The position numbers and the translations under genes were made by a program. DNA of 12,744 nt from Candidatus Atribacteria bacterium UBA6251 (lineage in GTDB: Bacteria; Atribacterota; Phoenicimicrobiia; Phoenicimicrobiales; Phoenicimicrobiaceae): assembly GCA_002441285.1 (NCBI GenBank), contig DJVR01000003.1, positions 1-12,744 on the forward strand. Direction: 5' to 3'. The notes under the pieces were generated by a model. That model saw nothing but the letters and a program-made list of their open reading frames with translations, did no database searches and had not been told where the DNA came from. Shown in pieces: positions 1-4,809 of the stretch; the first letter of the stretch is position 1, and each line of letters begins with the position of its first letter.

Positions 1-11
1 GGGGGATTTAA

Positions 12-215
12 AAGACCGCTCTCCTTAATTATCAGACCCCTTATCAACATCTTAAAAAACAGTTACCAGAGGTTGACAGTAGTATTAGATTTGTGTTACC
101 AATAATGCTAGATAAGGTATCAGTACAGATTGGTAGGTGGAGTGGATACAATGTCTTGGCGCAGCACCCAGGAGGAATTGGTGGCAATTTAATTTTACAG
201 AAAAATTGGGATTGA
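12..215 (+). pseudogene. 3' remnant of an integrase-type (rve/DDE) transposase
   Basis: An open stretch with no start codon runs from just after an in-frame TAA (9-11) to a TGA at 213-215. Its beginning, LLNYQTPYQHLKK, resembles the C-terminal signature of rve-superfamily transposases (usually NY-x-TPYEHL). It continues with VLPIMLDKVSVQIGRWSGYN, which resembles the tail seen after that motif. No catalytic residues lie inside the window, and the reading frame is already interrupted at base 9, so this looks like a decayed end rather than a live gene. The stop codon overlaps a possible promoter for the next gene. The family call rests on a short motif; it could be the intact tail of a longer element that was frameshifted to the left. 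Confidence 0.45.
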
Positions 216-240
216 CTCCAAGGGTATATTCGTATTTATA
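212..240 (+). promoter_or_regulatory. Possible promoter for the OmpA-domain gene
   Basis: TTGACT at 212-217 is a good -35 match. With a 17-base spacer it would pair with TTTATA at 235-240, a poor -10. Other AT-rich hexamers follow (TATATA at 239-244) but at too wide a spacing. The run is very AT-rich, so chance matches are likely. Confidence 0.3.
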
Positions 241-278
241 TATAGATAAATTTTTTAAAATATAAAGGAGATTCTAAT

Positions 279-1499
279 ATGGGTAAAAGATTTATTTTAG
301 TATTACTGGTGATAAGTTTTTTATTTCTTGAATTTGGGTTTAAGATTGAAGCAACTTCAACGGAGCAATCGTTGGTCTCTTTCTCTTCTGGAGCATTGGT
401 GGTAGAAAAAGCTCCTGAATACAACTCTCAATGGAGTAGCATTATGATTATGGACGAAAATCCAAGAACCGGCTGGTGTTCTCCTCAGGGCCAGATTTTA
501 GATAATGCAATGGTAATTGAGCTTGCCGAGGAAAGCATAATTGAACGCCTCGAGTTTGATACGGGTTATGTAGATCAAATAAAGAGTGGGGCAAAGGATA
601 TTATCGTTGAACTTTCCAATGAGGGTCCTACCGGAGGATTTTCGGAGATTGCCAGAGTATCCCTAGTTGATCAGGAAGACAATCAGATTTTTCCGGTGGC
701 CGGAGATAAATCCGGAAAGTGGCTTCGATTAACTATTAAAAATAACCACGGTGATAGCAGTTATACTGAATTGATGGAATTTCGCGCCTTTGGAAAACAA
801 CTGACCAAGACCTCCCTAGCTGATGTTTCCGGGACTTATGAGACGAATTATAATGATTTTCATCTTCGACAAGAGGGGACATCGGTTACCGGATGTTATA
901 ACTGGAATAATGGAGTATTAAATGGAGGGGTTGAAGATCGGATAATGAAATTTACCTGGATTGAACAGTACGATAGAGGTCCGGCTATTATGGTATTCAC
1001 CGCTGATGGCAAAAAATTTTATAGTCTTTGGTGGTTTGAAGGAAAAGAAAATGAGCCAGGTCAGGTATGGAATGGAGTAAAGATATCTGATGAGATTGGC
1101 AGCTGTCCTCATTGGTCAGGCGGAGTGCAGAATCAGATGGCTAAAGAACTCTTAGAATACGGCCGGGTAATACTTTACGGAATTAATTTTGATTATAATT
1201 CAGATGTTATTCGAAATGAATCCAAACCGACACTGGATAAAATAATAGCTATGCTTAAATCTATGCCAGATATGCAATTAATTATTGAAGGACATACCGA
1301 CTCAGATGGAACTACCGAATATAATCAGATTCTCTCTGAGAAACGTGCAGAATCAGTTAAATCCTATTTGGTTTCTGCAGGTATTTCTTCTTCTCGGCTT
1401 TTTACCAAGGGCTATGGTGAGTCAATGCCCATTGCACCTAACACTACTGATATAGGAAAGGCTCAAAACCGCCGTGTAGAATTGGTAGTAAAGAAATAA
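279..1499 (+). CDS. Secreted OmpA-C domain protein with N-terminal galactose-binding-like region
   Basis: This 406-residue protein starts at an ATG with AAAGGAG 8 bases upstream (264-270). Residues 1-25 form a signal peptide: GKR, then a hydrophobic stretch ending near IEA. Residues about 30-172 look like a discoidin or F5/8-type galactose-binding fold, with WSS, MDENPRTGW and a VIEL strand. Residues about 180-275 form a beta-rich segment (SGTYETNYNDFHLRQEG, then GQVWNG) that reads like a lipocalin-type barrel. Residues 298-405 are an OmpA C-terminal domain, with GHTDSDG (338-344), LSEKRAESV and NRRVEL (397-402). In this family the Asp and Arg of those motifs bind the diaminopimelate of peptidoglycan. 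There is no beta-barrel N-terminus and no lipobox, so a periplasmic or peptidoglycan-tethered location is likely. It stands alone and ends at a strong terminator. The OmpA domain is certain; the N-terminal folds are inferred from pattern. Confidence 0.9.
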   Translation: MGKRFILVLLVISFLFLEFGFKIEATSTEQSLVSFSSGALVVEKAPEYNSQWSSIMIMDENPRTGWCSPQGQILDNAMVIELAEESIIERLEFDTGYVDQIKSGAKDIIVELSNEGPTGGFSEIARVSLVDQEDNQIFPVAGDKSGKWLRLTIKNNHGDSSYTELMEFRAFGKQLTKTSLADVSGTYETNYNDFHLRQEGTSVTGCYNWNNGVLNGGVEDRIMKFTWIEQYDRGPAIMVFTADGKKFYSLWWFEGKENEPGQVWNGVKISDEIGSCPHWSGGVQNQMAKELLEYGRVILYGINFDYNSDVIRNESKPTLDKIIAMLKSMPDMQLIIEGHTDSDGTTEYNQILSEKRAESVKSYLVSAGISSSRLFTKGYGESMPIAPNTTDIGKAQNRRVELVVKK

Positions 1500-1525
1500 G
1501 AAAAATATAAGTTAAAAAAGGACAT

Positions 1526-1587
1526 AAAAAAAAGGGGGGCAGACTACTTTTTCGCTCCAGTTTAAACGTAGTCTGCCCCTTTTTTTT
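1526..1587. terminator. Strong bidirectional rho-independent terminator
   Basis: The 12-bp stem GGGGCAGACTAC (1536-1547) pairs with GTAGTCTGCCCC (1568-1579). Eight A (1526-1533) and eight T (1580-1587) flank it on the outside, so it ends transcription from both sides. It lies between the convergent OmpA-domain gene and the YvrJ-like gene, whose stop codon overlaps the T-run. Its arms resemble the second hairpin at 3254-3295, so it may also be a copy of a dispersed palindromic repeat. Confidence 0.85.
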
Positions 1588-1828
1588 ATATTCTGAGCTC
1601 TTTCTGTAATTCTGCAAAACGTAAGGAGTAATATTCTCGATTTTGCTGGTTTAGGGTGGTGATAGTATGATGTATTTCTTTATTATTTTCTAATATTTGT
1701 CGATATCCCTCTTTCTGGGTAGCTACTATCTCTTGCATAAATTTATCAATACGAAAGATTAAGAGTAAGGAAAGAGCAATAGGGAAACCCTGATTAGCGA
1801 TTAAATCAGCGAATATTTTATAATTCAT
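1586..1828 (-). CDS. YvrJ/BhlA-like small membrane protein, holin-like
   Basis: The ATG at 1828 has AAAGGAG 7 bases upstream, which favours it over the in-frame Met at 1855. The product is 80 residues. Residues 8-25 (LIANQGFPIALSLLLIF) form one membrane segment with the NxGFP signature of YvrJ-family peptides. Residues 28-75 are charged, rich in Gln and Glu, and likely a coiled coil, as in BhlA/UviB holin-like proteins. It is the last gene of the minus-strand module, after an M15-type peptidase, and its stop runs into the bidirectional terminator. In Bacillus subtilis, yvrJ lies beside the split sigma genes sigO and rsoA, and this module also holds a split sigma pair. A holin or membrane-perturbing role is plausible but unproven. 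The YvrJ family itself has no established function. Confidence 0.72.
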   Translation of the reverse strand: MNYKIFADLIANQGFPIALSLLLIFRIDKFMQEIVATQKEGYRQILENNKEIHHTITTLNQQNREYYSLRFAELQKELRI

Positions 1829-1865
1829 TACTGCACTCCTTTCTTTAGTAGTCACTAGTCATCGT

Positions 1866-1954
1866 TGGTTAGTATTTAGAAAACTCCCACCTTAGCACTA
1901 CTCCCCCAGTACAGAGATAGTGATAAACAGGCGAGATACGCCTTAAACTAACCA
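1866..1954 (-). ncRNA. Candidate three-way-junction structured leader of the YvrJ-like gene
   Basis: A closing stem of 8 perfect pairs (1866-1873 with 1947-1954) encloses two hairpins. One is an 8-bp stem with a single bulge (1896-1903 with 1914-1922). The other is a 4-bp GGCG/CGCC stem (1930-1933 with 1939-1942). It fills most of the 132-base gap upstream of the YvrJ-like start and would lie in that transcript's 5' leader. It matches no riboswitch class I can recognise. It could also fold on the plus strand or be a DNA-level repeat. Confidence 0.35.
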
Positions 1955-1960
1955 TTAATT

Positions 1961-2341
1961 CTATCCTCTCCAGCGGGCATGTTTAGTAGGACGAACATCC
2001 AGGTGTAGAAAATTTTTCTTCTCGTAAAAACCGATTCCCGGAAATTCAATGCTTTCTGCGTATTCTAAAAGATCAAAGATAGAAATTCCCTCTACCCTAA
2101 TGTCTGCTGCCAGACCCAGGAGGTGATAACTAGTCTTTATTCCTCCTACTTTCAGATTATACTTCGGACAGCGATAGCCAGAGGAAATGAAGATTGGTCT
2201 AATTACCATCTCTCTTAATTTATTCAATTTCTCTAAAAGTAGGGGATGAAGCATCACCTGTTGACAACAGGGGCATGCAAATTCGGATAGCTTGAAATGT
2301 GGGGCAATGACTATATCGTTTATTTCATTTAACATTTTCAT
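1961..2341 (-). CDS. M15-type zinc peptidase (D-Ala-D-Ala carboxypeptidase/endolysin-like)
   Basis: The product has 126 residues from the ATG at 2341, which has AAGGA 9 bases upstream (2351-2355). A longer frame opens at a TTG at 2386 but has no visible ribosome binding site. The protein fits the Peptidase_M15_3 family: FKLSEFACP near residue 16, SGYRCPKYN at 54-62, SYHLLGLAAD at 71-80 and FLHLDVRP at 111-118. The expected zinc ligands H73, D80 and H113 are all present. Such enzymes cut peptidoglycan cross-peptides and often serve as phage endolysins. There is no signal peptide, so export would need a holin, which fits the holin-like genes on both sides. An unusual CPCC cluster (residues 23-26) follows the first conserved motif. 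The fold is near certain; a lysis role is inferred from context. Confidence 0.85.
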   Translation of the reverse strand: MKMLNEINDIVIAPHFKLSEFACPCCQQVMLHPLLLEKLNKLREMVIRPIFISSGYRCPKYNLKVGGIKTSYHLLGLAADIRVEGISIFDLLEYAESIEFPGIGFYEKKNFLHLDVRPTKHARWRG

Positions 2342-2730
2342 AGGGCTAATTCCTTCCATCCATTCATTAATTAACTTATTTACCAATTAGCCAATTAACT
2401 AATTTACCAATAAATCAATTCTTCTATTCTCTCTTTGTTTTTTCCATAAAAACTTCTTTTAGCTATTCTGGTGAAAAAGGTAATCTATCTTTGAGCGGTG
2501 GCATTCCTTAACCTAAAGGAATAATTAGTTTTGGTAAAATAAATCTCTATATTTCTCTATCTAGGTAAGGCACCTATCTTGCCGATATTTTTTATTAATA
2601 TAGTAATATAGCTATTTTAAAGATACCATCTATAATAATCACCTCGATCATTTTGTTATTTTATTAACCAGCTAATAAACATCCAATCAACTAAATAGTC
2701 AGTTAACTGGTTAGCTACTCAACTTATTGT
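2342..2730. other. 389-base AT-rich intergenic stretch with several hairpins
   Basis: I find no convincing gene here on either strand; the longest start-to-stop frames are under 20 codons. It lies upstream of the M15 peptidase gene and downstream of the holin-like gene. It contains a 7-bp perfect hairpin (2503-2509 with 2516-2522), a second hairpin built on GGTAAG/CTTGCC at about 2566-2585, a 10-bp palindrome CAGTTAACTG (2700-2709), and runs of TTAACTAATTTACCAAT-like spacer DNA. Its length is unusual inside an otherwise compact module. Confidence 0.5.
2503..2522 (-). other. Perfect 7-bp hairpin in the M15 gene leader
   Basis: ATTCCTT (2503-2509) and AAGGAAT (2516-2522) flank a 6-base loop. 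No T-run follows in either direction, so it is not a typical terminator. On the minus strand it would lie in the 5' leader of the peptidase gene. Confidence 0.35.
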
Positions 2731-3105
2731 TTATTTAGTTGAGGTAAGAGAAGGATTGGTTTCGGTTAAGAGTTTTTTCTTCAGGAGGAGGTCATAGGTC
2801 TGTTGATTGATCTTACCTACATTTTCCTTCATCATCCTCTTTACTGCCTTTTCTTCTGACTTTCTTAGGCTGATATTCTTTTCGGCTAATATCTCTACGA
2901 GCTTCTGCCAGGCAATATCCCATTTTTGCTCTCCTTTACCTATGCCTAATTCTTCTTCTGCCCAGAGCATAGCTGAGAGAATGGCTTCTTTAATGGTTTT
3001 GGCTCTATCTTCTCCCAATTTATTCTTTAATAATCCATAACCGATAGAGACAAGAGCAAATAATAAAGCGTTAAGTAGGTATTTACCAAATAAGGCTTCT
3101 AACAT
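2731..3105 (-). CDS. LL-H-type phage holin-like protein
   Basis: The product has 124 residues from the ATG at 3105, chosen because AAAGGAG (3113-3119) stands 7 bases upstream. The in-frame ATG at 3123 lies ahead of that site and lacks one. Residues 7-27 form a hydrophobic segment (GKYLLNALLFALVSIGYGLL). Next come KTIKEAILSAMLWAEEELG (37-54) and WDIAWQKLVEIL (62-73), which match the layout of the LL-H holin family: one membrane helix and a soluble tail with an AEE-containing helix. The C-terminus is Lys- and Thr-rich. In phages such proteins sit beside the endolysin; here the next gene downstream is the M15 peptidase, though 389 bases away. The family call comes from pattern, and the lysis role is inferred. 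Confidence 0.7.
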   Translation of the reverse strand: MLEALFGKYLLNALLFALVSIGYGLLKNKLGEDRAKTIKEAILSAMLWAEEELGIGKGEQKWDIAWQKLVEILAEKNISLRKSEEKAVKRMMKENVGKINQQTYDLLLKKKLLTETNPSLTSTK

Positions 3106-3175
3106 TGATTTTCTCCTTTCCATCGAAAATAGTATTTACTCTTTATTTTCAAAATGCAAAATACTAGTTTATTTA

Positions 3176-3209
3176 ATCGACCAGTCTGCCGAGCACCTGG
3201 TCTACCGAT
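3176..3209 (-). other. Hairpin in the leader of the holin-like gene
   Basis: GACCAG (3179-3184) pairs with CTGGTC (3197-3202), and an outer ATC/GAT extends it across a small bulge. The 12-base loop, TCTGCCGAGCAC, resembles the loop of the hairpin before the initiator gene (5809-5845). No T-run follows on either side, so it is not a standard terminator. Confidence 0.4.
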
Positions 3210-3246
3210 CAAGAATAGATACAAATACCAAAAAGAGGAAAAGATG

Positions 3247-3295
3247 AAAAAGCGGGACAGGCAACATTTTATAGGTAAAAAAGTAGCCTGTCCCC
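3247..3295 (-). terminator. Rho-independent terminator after the DUF2922 gene
   Basis: GGGACAGGC (3254-3262) pairs with GCCTGTCCC (3286-3294), a 9-bp stem. On the minus strand it is followed closely by a T-run (the A-run 3247-3251 on the plus strand). It begins 13 bases after the DUF2922 stop codon and should separate or attenuate expression of the downstream lysis-like genes. Its arms share CAGRCTACTTTTT-like sequence with the terminator at 1526-1587. Confidence 0.65.
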
Positions 3296-3307
3296 ATTTT
3301 CCCTTAA

Positions 3308-3580
3308 CTAAACATCCATAACATCAGTAGACTTATAATCCAGGATGCGGGCGTTTACTTTTTCTACCAAGTCATTACCATTGTTGTGGAAGATATTTTT
3401 GGTAATAATAGTATCCATTACTCCCTGAATAGCTGCCTCTTGAGCGGCAAAATCCACATAATCTCCATCTTCAACCGTCTTGGGGTTATTTAGAGTAAGA
3501 TTTACTGATTTACCCACACTATCTCTAAATTGCATATACAATCTCTTATAAGTAGTTATTTCTCCTAAACTGGTAGCCAT
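3308..3580 (-). CDS. DUF2922 family small protein
   Basis: The product has 90 residues from an ATG preceded by an ideal AAAGGAGGTGA (3587-3597). Features that suggest DUF2922 are LYMQFRDSVGKSVNLTLNNPK (14-34), a predicted beta-strand pair, then AAIQGVMDTIITKNIF (49-64) and a C-terminal VNARILDYKSTDV. It has no signal peptide and no membrane segment. DUF2922 genes commonly lie next to DUF1659 genes in Firmicutes, and here the DUF1659 gene is directly upstream. Function is unknown. The very strong ribosome binding sites on both genes suggest both are made in quantity. Confidence 0.8.
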   Translation of the reverse strand: MATSLGEITTYKRLYMQFRDSVGKSVNLTLNNPKTVEDGDYVDFAAQEAAIQGVMDTIITKNIFHNNGNDLVEKVNARILDYKSTDVMDV

Positions 3581-3743
3581 CTTTTTTCACCTCCTTTGTA
3601 ACTGATTGAAATCTTGGTCAATTAGCGGAATAATTGATTGGTAATAATTAATAAGCAGCCTAAGATTAGTATGTTTCTGATTTTTAAGTTTTCCACGTTT
3701 TACTGATAATTCATCACTAGATATTATTTACTTAGCTAAAACT

Positions 3744-3971
3744 TTACTGGGTTAGTTGAGATTCTTTTTCCAATCTGATTTCATCTACCGGGTATTTCTG
3801 TAGTTCTGCTAAAGCAGTTGCTACATCATAGATGTCCTGTTCGGTAGCTGCGGATTTTACCTTATTAAAAGTTTTGCTCTCAATGATTGGTGCTCCAGTT
3901 TCCGGATTGGTTCCAGTGACTAAGCGAAATTGTAAAGTAGAGTCTCGAGGAATTACTACTACGGTTGCCAT
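3744..3971 (-). CDS. DUF1659 family small protein
   Basis: The product has 75 residues from the ATG at 3971, which follows an ideal AAAGGAGGTGA (3977-3987). The open frame extends upstream to 4055, but that part is made of spacer repeat DNA (MLIAHYSLLIS) and lacks a binding site. The protein reads ATVVVIPRDSTLQFRL, then GTNPETGAPIIESKTFNKVK (19-38), then DIYDVATALAELQKYPVDEI. That is the usual DUF1659 pattern of two beta strands around a conserved Asn/Gly turn, and a helix. It is upstream of DUF2922 with the same type of ribosome binding site. Function is unknown; the pairing suggests the two proteins act together. Confidence 0.82.
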   Translation of the reverse strand: MATVVVIPRDSTLQFRLVTGTNPETGAPIIESKTFNKVKSAATEQDIYDVATALAELQKYPVDEIRLEKESQLTQ

Positions 3972-3991
3972 TAATTTCACCTCCTTTCTGT

Positions 3992-4015
3992 CTAATTGGC
4001 TGATCAGACAATTAG
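3992..4015 (-). other. Hairpin next to the DUF1659 ribosome binding site
   Basis: CTAATTG (3992-3998) and CAATTAG (4009-4015) form a perfect 7-bp stem with a 10-base loop that contains the palindrome CTGATCAG. It ends 4 bases upstream of the ribosome binding site, so it could affect translation, but it does not cover that site. Confidence 0.35.
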
Positions 4016-4028
4016 AGTAATAAGAGAT

Positions 4029-4114
4029 TAGTAATGAGTAATGAGCAATGAGCAAGATAATTTTATTTTTATGGTTTTTAACCTATTATTCATTTCACTC
4101 ATTACTCATTACTA
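4029..4114. repeat. 17-bp inverted repeat built from TAATGAG heptamers
   Basis: The arms 4029-4045 and 4098-4114 are perfect inverted copies, separated by 52 AT-rich bases. Each arm is made of tandem heptamers (TAATGAG, with a CAATGAG variant next to the left arm). It lies between the sigma region-4 gene and DUF1659. It may be a small non-autonomous element or a heptamer repeat of the dispersed type. No ORF lies inside it. Confidence 0.55.
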
Positions 4115-4192
4115 GTTTTAGATTAACTAAAAACTCTCTCCACTTAGTAAAAGCAAAAAGAAGGTGATTTTGCTACACTCTTGGCCAAAAAT

Positions 4193-4393
4193 TTAGAATA
4201 TTTTTAATTTTAATAATCCTCTTTTACGTTGCCGATTTACATTTTGGCGATTGATTCCGAATAATCTGGCAATCTCTTCATCTTTATAACCGTAAAGATA
4301 ATACAAACTGATAATATTCTTCTCTCTTTCGGTTAAACGTTGGTAATTTTTTTCTAAGCCTATTTTTCTCAGCATATTTTCTAATCTATCCAA
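4193..4393 (-). CDS. Sigma-70 region 4 protein (subunit of a split sigma factor)
   Basis: The product has 66 residues from a TTG at 4393, preceded by AAAGGAG 7 bases upstream (4401-4407). Region 4 is nearly all there is: LTEREKNIISLYYLYGYKDEEIARLFGINRQNVNRQRKRGLLKL. This contains a helix-turn-helix at about residues 36-62, which in sigma factors contacts the -35 element. There is no region 2. A region-2-only gene lies 59 bases upstream in another frame with its own binding site, so the two probably work as a pair, as SigO and RsoA do in Bacillus subtilis. The short length and dedicated ribosome binding site argue against a simple frameshift. The target promoters are unknown. Confidence 0.82.
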   Translation of the reverse strand: MDRLENMLRKIGLEKNYQRLTEREKNIISLYYLYGYKDEEIARLFGINRQNVNRQRKRGLLKLKIF

Positions 4394-4452
4394 TTAGTTA
4401 CTCCTTTCTGTATCAGGCTTTCAGTTAAAATTTAAGATTAAGGATTTTGATA

Positions 4453-4773
4453 TTACATCTTTTCTTTCGGTTTTAATCCGGAGGAGGTTTCTATTTTTTG
4501 TTTAAGCAACCTTCGAAAATAGACCCACAAACCCCAGTCAATCCTCTTTTTTATATATCCGGCAAAGGTGATAGGGGGTCTTTCTTCATATTTGTGGACG
4601 GCAATAATAAATAAGAGGGCAGCTTGCTGGAAGAGATCATCATATTCTAATCCTGCTCGAGCATATCTTTTAGCTCTCGATTTTAGTAGGGGTTTAAACT
4701 GGTAGAATAACTCCTCCATAGCTTTTACTTCTTTCTTTTTTGCTTTAGTAATTAGTTCATTTAATTCAGACAT
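4453..4773 (-). CDS. Sigma region 2-like protein (RsoA/HTH_16 type)
   Basis: The product has 106 residues from an ATG preceded by AAAGGAGGA (4778-4786). Residues 15-63 (AMEELFYQFKPLLKSRAKRY, then GLEYDDLFQQAALLFIIAVHKYE) resemble sigma region 1.2-2.2, the core-polymerase-binding part. Residues 66-92 (PITFAGYIKKRIDWGLWVYFRRLL) are in the place of regions 2.3-2.4, which melt and read the -10 element. There is no region 4; that is encoded by the next gene. Bacillus subtilis RsoA has the same content and works with SigO. Similar short sigma-like proteins occur in phages and in conjugative transposons such as Tn916. The gene is 36 bases downstream of the initiator gene and probably co-transcribed with it. 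Confidence 0.78.
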   Translation of the reverse strand: MSELNELITKAKKKEVKAMEELFYQFKPLLKSRAKRYARAGLEYDDLFQQAALLFIIAVHKYEERPPITFAGYIKKRIDWGLWVYFRRLLKQKIETSSGLKPKEKM

Positions 4774-4809
4774 TTAATCCTCCTTTTTTCAAAATAATGG
4801 TTAGTTGGT

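Noticed and set aside
1866..1954. tRNA-like fold on the plus strand
   Set aside because: The acceptor-like closing stem is suggestive, but there is no TTCRA T-loop, no anticodon arm of normal size and no CCA-compatible geometry.
3972..4055. 28-residue N-terminal extension of the DUF1659 protein
   Set aside because: The extension is encoded by spacer repeats, and the ideal ribosome binding site at 3977-3987 sets the start at 3971.
4193..4773. Single sigma gene split by a sequencing frameshift
   Set aside because: The gap of 59 bases has stops and a separate ribosome binding site; one indel would not give a continuous protein.
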